From the NCBI GenBank assembly GCA_949300365.1, contig CASGEC010000001.1, forward strand, positions 150,545-214,544: DNA of 64,000 nt, read 5' to 3'. This document shows, piece by piece, positions 54,676 to 63,647 of this stretch (position 1 is the first letter of the stretch; every line of letters starts with the position of its first letter). The stretch comes from an uncultured Bacillota bacterium. GTDB lineage: Bacteria; Bacillota_I; Bacilli_A; RFN20; CAG-288. The notes beneath the pieces are model-generated. The model had not been told where the DNA came from. It made no database searches and saw only the letters and a program-made list of their open reading frames with translations. The translations under genes and the position numbers were made by a program.

Positions 54676-56508
54676 ATGAAGAAGAAAAGAATTTCCATTG
54701 CCCTTTTCCTTATTTCCATTGGTTTTCTGACATCCTGTGCTAGCACCCACTCGTCGATTTCCGTGGATGTTCCGGAGGACTCCGCAAATGAACCATCCAC
54801 TCCGGATAGCTCGATCTCCAGTCCAGACGTTTCGTCGGACATGGCAGAGGAGGTATCCTCATCGCTTGATTCCAGTGGCCAGGAAACAGAGGGAGAGGAG
54901 TCATCGTGGCAGACTTTCGGTCGCCTTCCCTATGAGAAGCTTCGCTATCTCTCCGAAATGAAAGACGAGAAGAAGAACTATTCCCCATCCCTCAGGGATG
55001 TCTCCGCTAACTTCAACGCCTATGAGAACAAGCTGAAAATCCTCAATGCTTCTTATCCTTCCCGCTTAGCTACAGTAACGGTGACAACGGAGGAAGAAGA
55101 CGGGGACAAGAGCTATGTTGGCTATCTTCTTGACTATGTCGATGGTAGGATCATCGAGTCCTATCCCTCTGCCGTGCCTGTTTCGTCGCTTCCGGTCACG
55201 ACTGTTTCCGGTCTTCCCCTTGTGATCGTCTCTAAGCCCGACAACAATACCTATTCCCTTGTCGACTTGGCCGGAAACTATCTTCTCTCCTATCTTCGGA
55301 AGAAGCCGACTCCTATCCATGTCGTCACAAGGAAGAAAAAAGACCATTTCGTCTATGACTTCATCCTTGAGGATGAGAGCATCGGCAGGAAGGCCTTTGA
55401 GTCCTACCTCGATGAGAGGACGGGATGCTATTTCTTCAAGGAGATTCCCTTCTCTTCCTATCCCGTGGATCAGGAACTGAGACCCTTGACAGACCTCCAT
55501 ATCAATTCGAAGGGATATTATGTCGGCTCCATTGAGAATGGCTTCTATCTCTATGGACCGGAGAAGAACTATCTTAACTGCATTATTCCCGCCAGCTTCC
55601 CGATAAACGAAGCGAATGTCGCCTCGACAAACTATATCTATACCGATAGTGCCATCTACTATGTCTATACGGAAGAAGACGGAAAGACAGGGGAAATCTC
55701 GACTTATGCCTACGCCGTCGATTTGACAACGGGCGATGTCTCCGTGGCCTTTGGCTTGGACTATGTGATTCTGAAGCAGACGGACTACAAGAAGGCCTAT
55801 GGTGATTCCTATGTCTATGATGGTGCCCTTCTTGCCATTCTGCGTATCCGGCATGGACAGGAATTCTCGCAATATCTTTATCTCCTTAGCGTGGATGAGA
55901 CCATTTCCCCGGTCGAGCTTTATGACTATGATCCCATCTATACCGAAGGGAATTTCTATCAGATCGGGGAGGATATCGTCGGTATCGTCAACAATGATGC
56001 CTTCGTCATGAACAAGGACAACACCACGAAGCTTCTTCCCGGTGTCTCCTCTCTCCTCTATCAGGATGGCGATACGGTTATCTATAAGGATGAACTGGAT
56101 CATACCCATCTGGCCACGAAGGAAGAGTTCCTTTCCGGAAATGGACAGAAGACGGAGATTTACGACGCGATCGGAAAGACGATGGTCAATGGTGTCCATC
56201 TTTCCTATAACCTCTCCGGTGAGAAAGGCATCTTGCAGGACAAGACGACTTTTGATGCCGGCTTTGCTTCCTTTGCCTTGGAGGGCTTGATTCTGGATAC
56301 CACGGAAGCGACAGAAGAAGAGGAAGGAACCATTTCCCTTTACGCCTATGGCAAGAAGGATTCCGGATTCACGATCGATGGAAGCCTCCTCTCCTTTGGA
56401 AAGCTTGCCGATTGCGGCATGTACGATAGCCTCTATCAGCTTACTTATAGCTATAAGAACCATACCTATTCTTCCTACTTCGTCTTGGATAGGGAGGTGC
56501 TTCAATGA
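54676..56508 (+). CDS. Large lipoprotein, unknown function
   Basis: This 610-residue protein has a signal peptide with lipobox LTSC (cysteine 21). A Ser/Pro/Asp-rich spacer (about residues 22-72) follows, as in surface-displayed proteins. The rest is Tyr-rich and beta-strand-rich, with many short repeats such as NGFYLYGPEKNYL and DSAIYYVYTEEDGKTG that suggest a propeller-like or repeat-built ectodomain. TAGGAGG lies before the ATG. It overlaps the next lipoprotein gene by ATGA and leads a three-gene operon. Confidence 0.85.
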   Translation: MKKKRISIALFLISIGFLTSCASTHSSISVDVPEDSANEPSTPDSSISSPDVSSDMAEEVSSSLDSSGQETEGEESSWQTFGRLPYEKLRYLSEMKDEKKNYSPSLRDVSANFNAYENKLKILNASYPSRLATVTVTTEEEDGDKSYVGYLLDYVDGRIIESYPSAVPVSSLPVTTVSGLPLVIVSKPDNNTYSLVDLAGNYLLSYLRKKPTPIHVVTRKKKDHFVYDFILEDESIGRKAFESYLDERTGCYFFKEIPFSSYPVDQELRPLTDLHINSKGYYVGSIENGFYLYGPEKNYLNCIIPASFPINEANVASTNYIYTDSAIYYVYTEEDGKTGEISTYAYAVDLTTGDVSVAFGLDYVILKQTDYKKAYGDSYVYDGALLAILRIRHGQEFSQYLYLLSVDETISPVELYDYDPIYTEGNFYQIGEDIVGIVNNDAFVMNKDNTTKLLPGVSSLLYQDGDTVIYKDELDHTHLATKEEFLSGNGQKTEIYDAIGKTMVNGVHLSYNLSGEKGILQDKTTFDAGFASFALEGLILDTTEATEEEEGTISLYAYGKKDSGFTIDGSLLSFGKLADCGMYDSLYQLTYSYKNHTYSSYFVLDREVLQ

Positions 56509-58694
56509 AAAAGAGAAAGCTTTTGCCTTTGCTTCTTCTTACCTTCCTTTCTTCCTGCTCAACAACAGGAAACGGAAATGCCCTTTTGGCCAATCCGGAT
56601 GACCTCAACGGCCAACAGGAAAGACAGGACAACACTGGCTTGCCGGATATCGGTGGCGATGTCGATATCGTGACGCCACCTGTGGAAGCCGAAGAGGAGG
56701 ATAGCCATGCCCGCTATCGCATCACCTTCGTCAATCCCGATGGCACCATCCTCCAGCAGTCGATGGTAAAGAAAGGGGAGTTGCCTTCCTATAGAGGCGC
56801 AACGCCGACACTGGAACAGACGGAGGACTATTCCTTCTCCTTCACGGGCTGGACTCCGGAAATCGTTCCTGCCTATGAGAATGCGACCTATACGGCAACC
56901 TATGAGCACATCAAGCGTTTTGATGTCCGTTTTGTCGATGGTGATGAAGTCTTGGATGTCGTCACATTCGATAAAGGGAATATTCCGATAATCGATAAGT
57001 CCAAAATGAAACATCCTTCAACTAAGAAATACACCTATGAATTCTCCGGAACAAAAGAGAAGTTGGAGCCTGTTTCTGGAGACACTGCCTATCATGTCAC
57101 CTTCGATGAAAAATTCCGCGATTATTCGGTCGTCTTTCAGGATCGCTGGGGATTCACGCTTTCCCAACAGACCCTTGCCTATGGCACGTATCCTGAAATT
57201 CCCAAGGATCCTTCATCTCCCTATGGCTCGTCCTTCGTCGGCTTTGTCGAGCAAGATGATGATACGGTTGGCGTCCATGAAGTCGATGGGGATGTCGTCT
57301 ATGTTCCGAAGTTCGTTTCGCTTGTCGATGTCACGCTGTCCTTCGAATATCCTATCTTCGTCGATGGCTTCCAGACGACGCAGATTACTTTCCAGACTCC
57401 GAAAGGGGAGGGCTTTACAATTCCCGAGGTTTTCGGTGTCAACGATGTCTATTCTCTGTCGGATGCGGGTGAGGGCTCTCTGATGCCAGGGGATGAGATC
57501 TTTGTCGATGAGGATACGACCTTGTTTGGAACAAGCGCGGACACCCTTCGTCCCCAGTATTCTTTCGCTGTGGATACAATCGATAAGGAAGCCGAACTCA
57601 TTTCCATCGACTATACCCAATGCGGTGATTCCTCTTCCGTCGCCTTCCCTAACCAAATCTACGTTCCTAGTCTCAGAAGGTTCGTCCCTGTGACGGCTTT
57701 TGGCGACGGATTCAAAAGCGTCGTTAAGGCAAACGATCCCTATTCGATAAAATCCGTCTTCGTTCCTAAGAATGTAAAGAATATTGCCAGCAATGCCCTG
57801 ACTAACCTTCCGCTTCTTTCCAACATTTCCCTTCCGGAAGGCATCGAAAAGATTGATAGCAATGCCATCCGTGGGGCCTTCTCTCTCGATGTTACCTTCA
57901 TGGATGAGGACACTTCCGCAATCGACTTTGGAGAGGACTGGCACTATGGCCCTGCCAACATTGAGACAGGAAAGACGAACTTCACCTTTACCAAGAATGG
58001 TCTTACCTATCGCCTTCTAACGGGAGGCAAGGCTTCTGTCATTGGCTACCAGGCCAGCGAAGGCCAAACGACACCTTCTGTTTCTGTTCCCGAGACGATA
58101 TCGGTTTCCGGTGAAGCCTTCGAAGTCATCGATATCGCCGATTATGTTTTTGCCGGTTTGGACATTAGCAAAGTGACGCTTCCGGAAAGCCTCGAGGAAA
58201 TTGGCGAGGGAGCCTTCATGAACTGCAGCTCCCTGACCTCAATTGCCATTCCCCATAAGGTGACGGAAATCAAGGCTCGCACCTTTGAAAACTGCTCTTC
58301 TTTGAAGGCCGCTTCGCTTCCGGAGGGAACGACTGCTATCGGTGACCATGCCTTTGCTGGCACGGCACTGACAGGGGAATATGTCTCGACTTACATTGAC
58401 GGTGAGCCGGTTTCTTTGAACCTTTTCCGTCTTCCTGCCTACTTGAAATCCATCGGGACCCATGCTTTCTATGACACAAATCTTCAGAATGTCCTCATCA
58501 GCAAGTATGTGACTGACTTCGGGGCGGAAATCTTCTCCGATAGCCTCAACCCCTCTGGAATAACCGTGCTCTTGGAACAGGAGAAGGGGGATATCGATCT
58601 TTCTCCGACATGGTCGTTCGGGACGGCAACGAAAATCTACGGCATTCGGGAAACCCTGCCGCCACTAAATGATGACGAGACGACACTTGGTTAA
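56505..58694 (+). CDS. Lipoprotein with InlB-type and BspA leucine-rich repeats
   Basis: This 729-residue surface lipoprotein has lipobox LSSC (cysteine 18). Residues about 65-130 form an InlB B-like repeat (RITFVNPDGTILQQSMVKKG then FTGWTPEIVPAYENATYTATY), with a second, weaker one after it. Residues about 540-690 are BspA-type leucine-rich repeats (VTLPESLEEIGEGAFMNCSS, IPHKVTEIKARTFENCSS). Such repeats mediate adhesion in gut and oral bacteria. It overlaps the preceding stop by ATGA. Confidence 0.92.
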   Translation: MKKRKLLPLLLLTFLSSCSTTGNGNALLANPDDLNGQQERQDNTGLPDIGGDVDIVTPPVEAEEEDSHARYRITFVNPDGTILQQSMVKKGELPSYRGATPTLEQTEDYSFSFTGWTPEIVPAYENATYTATYEHIKRFDVRFVDGDEVLDVVTFDKGNIPIIDKSKMKHPSTKKYTYEFSGTKEKLEPVSGDTAYHVTFDEKFRDYSVVFQDRWGFTLSQQTLAYGTYPEIPKDPSSPYGSSFVGFVEQDDDTVGVHEVDGDVVYVPKFVSLVDVTLSFEYPIFVDGFQTTQITFQTPKGEGFTIPEVFGVNDVYSLSDAGEGSLMPGDEIFVDEDTTLFGTSADTLRPQYSFAVDTIDKEAELISIDYTQCGDSSSVAFPNQIYVPSLRRFVPVTAFGDGFKSVVKANDPYSIKSVFVPKNVKNIASNALTNLPLLSNISLPEGIEKIDSNAIRGAFSLDVTFMDEDTSAIDFGEDWHYGPANIETGKTNFTFTKNGLTYRLLTGGKASVIGYQASEGQTTPSVSVPETISVSGEAFEVIDIADYVFAGLDISKVTLPESLEEIGEGAFMNCSSLTSIAIPHKVTEIKARTFENCSSLKAASLPEGTTAIGDHAFAGTALTGEYVSTYIDGEPVSLNLFRLPAYLKSIGTHAFYDTNLQNVLISKYVTDFGAEIFSDSLNPSGITVLLEQEKGDIDLSPTWSFGTATKIYGIRETLPPLNDDETTLG

Positions 58695-58712
58695 CGAAAG
58701 GATATCTGCACA

Positions 58713-60707
58713 ATGAAAATCAAAACAAAGCTTCTCTGGGTTCTTCCCCTTCTCTTCACAATGGCTTCCTGTAGTTCAAGCGACCCCATTACTGGCCAGA
58801 CTTGTCCGCAAGGCCCTGCCGGGTCGAATGGCGAAGACGGCAAAGATGGTCAAAACGGCAAAGACGGCCAAGATGGTCTTACGCCTCGAATTGGCGCCAA
58901 TGGCAATTGGTGGATTGGCAATGTCGATACCGGCGTTTCTGCGACGGGCAAGGATGGGCATACGCCAACGATTGAGCTTGATGACGATGGCACATGGGTC
59001 ATCGATGGCGTGGATACGGGAATCCAGGCTGTTGGCAAGGACGGAGAGACGCCGACCATCACGATTGGAACCGACGGCAATTGGTATATCGATGGTCAAA
59101 ATACGGGTGTCAAGGCCGAAGGGGAGGATGGAACGAGCCCGACCATCACGATTGGCGAGAATGGCCATTGGTATATTGATGACATCGATACCGGCTATTC
59201 CGCAACCTTGTCCCAGATTCGACATATCGTGACCCTTAATTCAAACGGAGGCACGCTTCCTGCAGATGCTATCGCAAGCTATGAAGTCCTCGATGGTTCC
59301 ATCATCCCGAATCTTCCGGAACCCACTCGCAACGATTATGAGTTCTTGGGCTGGTATACCGGAAACGGTGCATCGGATGGCCTCTTCACCGACACGACCC
59401 CTGTCTATTCCGACTTGGAACTTATTGCAAGATGGCAGTCGCTAACAGGCGAGACCTATACCGTCACGTGGGTGAACTATGATGGTACTGTCCTTGAGGT
59501 AGATGAAGATGTCAATAGGAACACCATCCCTACGTATAATGGGGCGACGCCGACAAGGCCAAACAGTGTTTCGACTTCCTTTGACTTCTCCGGTTGGAGT
59601 CCGACGGTTGTTCCCGCCACAGAAGACATCACCTATGTTGCCCAGTATCGGGAAGTTGCCATGCAGTACCAAGTCACCTTCGACGTTGGCGAGTATGGTT
59701 CTCTTTCTCAGACGGAATACACCGTTACCTATGGAAAGAGCATCGATTCCCCGATGCCGTCTTTGGACAACGTTCCTGGAAACGTCGTCTTCACGGGATG
59801 GTATACCAATCAAGAGCTGACAACGAAAGTTTCCTTCCCCTTTAGCCCGACAGAGGATGTGACCCTCTATGCGGGTTGGGAGGAAGTGACGGATATCACC
59901 GATAGGCTGACTTTCTACTACGACGCAAGTCGTTATGGCTATGTCGTCCGTTCCTACAACGAAGATCCCAATGCTCCAGTCAGGAGTGTCGAAATTCCAT
60001 CGACCTACAGCGATGGAACCCATGGCACTTGGAGTGTCGTCGGCCTTGAAGCAACCTTCAGCGCAAACAAGAACGTTGAGACAGTAAAGCTTCCGAGTTC
60101 CATCGAGTTCATCGGTGACAACTGCTTTGCCAACTCGGCTATTAAGAATGTTGTCCTCCCCGAAGGACTTGAGACCATCGGAAACAATGCCTTCTATGAC
60201 ACGAAAATCACCAATGTCGATTTCCCTTCCACGCTGACGGAGATTGGAAGCTATGCCTTCTATGATACCGAATTAGGCGAAGCGGACTTGTCACGAACGA
60301 AGCTGACGGAAATCAGCGAGTATTGCTTCTACGGCGCTCCGATCAAGATGGCTGCATTCAACGACGGCCTGCAGAGCATCGGAGGCTCTGCCTTCCAGTA
60401 TTGCAGTTCTCTCGAAAGCGTGACGTTCAACGACGGCCTGCAGAGCATCGGAGGCTCTGCCTTCCAGGATTGCAAATCCCTTGTTTCTGTCGTCATACCC
60501 GAAAGCGTGACAAGCATGGGAAGTGATGCTTTTGGTAACTGTCCTTCTCTTACCATCTATTGCATGGCGGGTTCAAGGCCAGGAAGTGGTTGGAATAGTA
60601 GCTTCAATGGGACTGCTCCTGTCTACTGGTACTCCGAGACGAATCCTGGTTCGACTCCCGGTAACTTCTGGCACTACAATGAGGATGGTGAGCCTTGGAA
60701 GTGGTAG
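58713..60707 (+). CDS. Lipoprotein with collagen-like, InlB-type and BspA repeats
   Basis: This 664-residue protein has lipobox MASC (cysteine 20). It then has a collagen-like Gly-X-Y run (GPAGSNGEDGKDGQNGKDGQ). Three tandem 29-residue units follow, each GKDG..PTI....NWYIDG..TG. Next come InlB/Listeria-Bacteroides repeats (LNSNGGTLP, FLGWYTGNG, FSGWSPTVVP, FTGWYTNQE) and BspA leucine-rich repeats from about 425. Two adjacent 23-residue repeats share an identical 42-base segment. AAGGA precedes the ATG 18 bases after the previous stop. A surface adhesin or polymer-binding role is likely. Confidence 0.92.
   Translation: MKIKTKLLWVLPLLFTMASCSSSDPITGQTCPQGPAGSNGEDGKDGQNGKDGQDGLTPRIGANGNWWIGNVDTGVSATGKDGHTPTIELDDDGTWVIDGVDTGIQAVGKDGETPTITIGTDGNWYIDGQNTGVKAEGEDGTSPTITIGENGHWYIDDIDTGYSATLSQIRHIVTLNSNGGTLPADAIASYEVLDGSIIPNLPEPTRNDYEFLGWYTGNGASDGLFTDTTPVYSDLELIARWQSLTGETYTVTWVNYDGTVLEVDEDVNRNTIPTYNGATPTRPNSVSTSFDFSGWSPTVVPATEDITYVAQYREVAMQYQVTFDVGEYGSLSQTEYTVTYGKSIDSPMPSLDNVPGNVVFTGWYTNQELTTKVSFPFSPTEDVTLYAGWEEVTDITDRLTFYYDASRYGYVVRSYNEDPNAPVRSVEIPSTYSDGTHGTWSVVGLEATFSANKNVETVKLPSSIEFIGDNCFANSAIKNVVLPEGLETIGNNAFYDTKITNVDFPSTLTEIGSYAFYDTELGEADLSRTKLTEISEYCFYGAPIKMAAFNDGLQSIGGSAFQYCSSLESVTFNDGLQSIGGSAFQDCKSLVSVVIPESVTSMGSDAFGNCPSLTIYCMAGSRPGSGWNSSFNGTAPVYWYSETNPGSTPGNFWHYNEDGEPWKW
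60357..60467 (+). repeat. Recent 69-bp tandem duplication in the adhesin gene
   Basis: An identical 42-base segment beginning TTCAACGACGGCC occurs at 60357-60398 and 60426-60467. The 69-bp period equals 23 codons, one BspA repeat, which indicates a recent repeat-unit duplication. Confidence 0.95.
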
Positions 60708-60754
60708 TCTTTTTCGCTAAGTAGTTTCTTGTTTTTGGTGAAGGCGATACGAAG

Positions 60755-60793
60755 AGACGGATTGTCCTGGAGATTGGGATAGTCCGTCTTTTT
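60755..60793 (+). terminator. Terminator of the lipoprotein operon
   Basis: A 13-bp stem (AGACGGATTGTCC with GGATAGTCCGTCT, two G-U pairs), a 9-base loop and TTTT follow the last lipoprotein gene. Confidence 0.85.
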
Positions 60794-61280
60794 GATATTT
60801 CGGTTCTCTTCCTTTCGGTGCTTCCCACCGCGTTGTCCATGAAGGGCTTTATTGCAGGAACATAGACTGAGTCCTTTTTGCCCATGGGTTTGTTATTGAT
60901 TTTTCGTCTTATCTCCTCCTGAAGTCAGCAAAGGGAATTCACTCCTCCTTTCGATGGTTTGGGAAGACTTCTTATCGGGGCAAGGGAATCGACAAGAAGT
61001 CTGATGTCGTTGGCAAGATCTGGATGGCTATCTTCCAATGGAATGCAAGGATATGAAAGGGATGGCAAGGATATCTGTCTATATGGAAGAGAAAAGCAAT
61101 GAGACTCCTTGCCTTATTCATGTCGTCCACTATGGTTTGCCTCAAGAAGGGGCTTCACACCGAAATAGCAGAGGGACAATGAATGAAGTATGCAAAGAAG
61201 AATACGATAGGCAAGGACTCTCTGTGACGAGTGTCTTTCCGATAGTGACGCTCCTTGTCCCATTCTTTGGCTTCTTTCGC
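60794..61280. other. Intergenic region with a strong inverted repeat
   Basis: No supported gene. At 60965-61002 AGACTTCTTATCG pairs with CGACAAGAAGTCT (one mismatch) around a 12-base loop without a T tract, so it is not an ordinary terminator. Short frames here lack ribosome sites. Confidence 0.45.
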
Positions 61281-61309
61281 TTAATCCAGGGAACCTTTTG
61301 GGCTATAAT
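61281..61309 (+). promoter_or_regulatory. Promoter of the rsmB-like/rlmN operon
   Basis: A perfect TATAAT at 61304-61309 lies 17 bases from the weak -35 TTAATC and 17 bases before ATG 61327. Confidence 0.5.
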
Positions 61310-61326
61310 CATTTGCGGAGATTGCT

Positions 61327-62604
61327 ATGCCAGATTTTTCAGCTGAGGTTTTGGCCTTAAGACGTATCCTGGGCCAGGGAAAGACCTATCGTGAGACGGT
61401 CTTCCGCATCATCGCCATGGAGAAGATTTCGCCTTCTTCGGTCAAGGAACTGAAGAGGAACGTCTTTGCCGTTCTGCGGCGGTATTTTTCCCTTTCCTTC
61501 GAGGTGGATTCCCTCTTCCCTTCCTATGCCAAGGACAGCGAGGAGAGATATCTTGCCCTGGTGACGCTTTATCAGCTTAGGCACAGAAAGGATATCGCAA
61601 GGGAACAGGTGAAGTCCTGCTACTATTCGACCTATTTCTCGATGCGTCTTTCCGGGAATTGCGATCTTTCCTATGAAAAGCTGGAGAAGGTTTCCGCTTT
61701 GCCTTTTGCCATTCCGGAAGCCTTGAAGAAGAGACCCTATACCTACAATTCCATCGCCCTTGAGATTCCGGACTTCCTTCTCAGGGATCTTGTCTTTTCC
61801 TATGGCCCGGAGAAGGCAAGGGAGATTGCCCTTTCCATAAAGGAAATCCCGAATGCCACCTTTGTCCGGAACCGTTTCCTTGCTCCGGAAGGAAAGATCG
61901 ATGGCGTAAAGGAAATCCCGACGGACAAGGACGTTATCTATCTCCTTGGCCGGGACATGGAAGGAAAGGAGAAGGAGATGCTGCAAGAGGGACACTATCA
62001 TCCTCTGGAATTGATTAAGGCCCTTGCCGCTTCTTCCTTGCCGGAGTTTGCTGTGGAGATGGATTGCCTTCTTCTCAATCAGAGGCTTCCTTTCTTTGCA
62101 AGCTATCTGGCATCCCTTTATCAGGATCTTCCCGGATTGCGGATCACGCCCGTCTTTTCCAAGGAAGAGCGCTATCGCAGCGGAATCGACACGCTTTGCA
62201 AGCTCAAAGCCAACGAGAAGGTCCATCCCCTCCTTTGCCAAAGCGATCTTGTGAAGACCTACTTCCCCTATGATGCGATGGATCTCGTCGTCCAGCAGGG
62301 GACGGATATCGGCATCGGCAGGATTGGCATGCGTCCGGAAGTCCTTCCGGATCTTTCGGAGAAGGATATGTCGAACTCCTGCCATCGCCAGACGCAGGAA
62401 CTTCTTTCCGCTTCCGACTTCGTCAAGAAGGATGGCTATCTCCTCTTCGTCAATTCCGGATTGACCATGGTCGAGACAAGGGACGTCAAGGAAAGCTTCC
62501 TGTCCTTGCGAAAGAACTTCGCCTTCGTCTCTGATTTCCGTCTTCTTCCCGGACAGTACCGGACAGAGGGTGGCTACTATTGCCTGTTCAGGAGGGAAAA
62601 ATGA
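61327..62604 (+). CDS. RsmB-like protein lacking methyltransferase active site
   Basis: This 425-residue protein has the layout and length of RsmB (16S rRNA C967 methyltransferase): an N-terminal NusB-like helical domain (KTYRETVFRIIAME through VKELKRNVFAVLRRYFSL), a linker and a Rossmann-like C-terminal half. The catalytic features are gone. Where APGGKT should be there is LLNQRLPFFASYL; the PCSG position reads QQGTDIGIG and the TCS position reads FVNSGLTM, so both catalytic cysteines are missing. It sits where rsmB is found in Bacillota, overlapping rlmN by ATGA, so it is probably retained as an RNA-binding protein. CGGAG precedes the ATG. Confidence 0.82.
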   Translation: MPDFSAEVLALRRILGQGKTYRETVFRIIAMEKISPSSVKELKRNVFAVLRRYFSLSFEVDSLFPSYAKDSEERYLALVTLYQLRHRKDIAREQVKSCYYSTYFSMRLSGNCDLSYEKLEKVSALPFAIPEALKKRPYTYNSIALEIPDFLLRDLVFSYGPEKAREIALSIKEIPNATFVRNRFLAPEGKIDGVKEIPTDKDVIYLLGRDMEGKEKEMLQEGHYHPLELIKALAASSLPEFAVEMDCLLLNQRLPFFASYLASLYQDLPGLRITPVFSKEERYRSGIDTLCKLKANEKVHPLLCQSDLVKTYFPYDAMDLVVQQGTDIGIGRIGMRPEVLPDLSEKDMSNSCHRQTQELLSASDFVKKDGYLLFVNSGLTMVETRDVKESFLSLRKNFAFVSDFRLLPGQYRTEGGYYCLFRREK

Positions 62605-63647
62605 AGAGCATATATGGTTTCTCCTATCCGGAGCTCGAGAGCGAAATGCTCTCCCTCGGCCAGTCCAAGTTCCGTGCCAAGCAGATCTATGCCTGGCTCT
62701 ATAAGAGGGATGTCACTTCCTTCGATGAGATGACGGATATCTCCAAGGCCTTCCGCGAGGAACTGGAGGCACGATACGATTTCTATGTCCCCGAATGCAC
62801 GGTGAGACAGGAATCCAAGGACGGAACGGTCAAGAGCCTTTTCCGGATGAAGGACGGGGAAGAGGTCGAAAGCGTCCTCATGCATTATGTCTATGGCTAT
62901 GCCGTCTGCGTCTCAAGCGAGGTCGGCTGCAACATGGGCTGTGCTTTCTGCGCCTCTGGCCTTCTCAAGAAGAAGAGAAACCTCACTGCCGAGGAGATGC
63001 TCGGTCAGGTCCTCTCCTATGACCGCTATCTCAAGAAGAAGGACGAGAATCTCCGCGTCAGCCACGTGGTCGTGATGGGAACGGGCGAACCCTTCGACAA
63101 CTATGACAATGTCCTCTCCTTCGTCCGCAACGTCAATTCGCCTTTCGGACTGGATATCGGCGCCCGTCATATCACCGTCTCCACCTGCGGTGTCGTTCCC
63201 GGCATCCTCCGCTATGGAAAGGAAGGTCTCCAGGTCAACCTGGCTATCTCCCTCCATGCCCCGGACAACGAAAGAAGGGACAAGATCATGCCTATCAACA
63301 AGATCTATCCCCTGGAACAGTTGATTCCGGTGGTCATCCAGTACTACAAGGACTCCGGAGGAAGGCGCTGTACCTTCGAATATGTCATGATCAAGGACTT
63401 CAACGATTCCATCGCCGATGCCAAGAAGCTCTACGATCTCATCTATCCGACCCATGGCTTTGTCAACCTCATCCCCCTCAATCCGGTCAAGGAGAAGGGA
63501 CTTCTAAGAAGCGACGACGAGAAGATCGAGGCCTTCCACCGCTATCTTCTCTCGAAGGGAATCAAATCGACGATCCGCAAGGAATTCGGAAGCGACATCG
63601 ATGCCGCATGCGGACAACTGAGGGCTAAGTATGCAAGAAACAAGTGA
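62601..63647 (+). CDS. rlmN: 23S rRNA/tRNA adenine-C2 methyltransferase RlmN
   Basis: This 348-residue radical SAM enzyme methylates A2503 of 23S rRNA and A37 of some tRNAs. The iron-sulfur motif CNMGCAFC binds the 4Fe-4S cluster. GTGEPFDNYDNVL and VSTCGVVPGI are RlmN signatures, and the second catalytic cysteine lies in DIDAACGQLR near the C terminus. AGGAGG precedes ATG 62601, which overlaps the upstream stop by ATGA. The phosphatase gene begins 17 bases before its end. Confidence 0.97.
   Translation: MKSIYGFSYPELESEMLSLGQSKFRAKQIYAWLYKRDVTSFDEMTDISKAFREELEARYDFYVPECTVRQESKDGTVKSLFRMKDGEEVESVLMHYVYGYAVCVSSEVGCNMGCAFCASGLLKKKRNLTAEEMLGQVLSYDRYLKKKDENLRVSHVVVMGTGEPFDNYDNVLSFVRNVNSPFGLDIGARHITVSTCGVVPGILRYGKEGLQVNLAISLHAPDNERRDKIMPINKIYPLEQLIPVVIQYYKDSGGRRCTFEYVMIKDFNDSIADAKKLYDLIYPTHGFVNLIPLNPVKEKGLLRSDDEKIEAFHRYLLSKGIKSTIRKEFGSDIDAACGQLRAKYARNK

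Noticed and set aside
58790..59210. CRISPR-like periodic repeats
   Set aside because: The periodicity is in codons (29 residues, Gly-Asp-Gly units) inside an open lipoprotein gene, with diverged copies and no spacers.
61038..61346. Possible 102-residue protein upstream of the rsmB-like gene
   Set aside because: It overlaps the promoter and start of the rsmB-like gene, has no ribosome site, and its hydrophobic tail arises from the promoter sequence.
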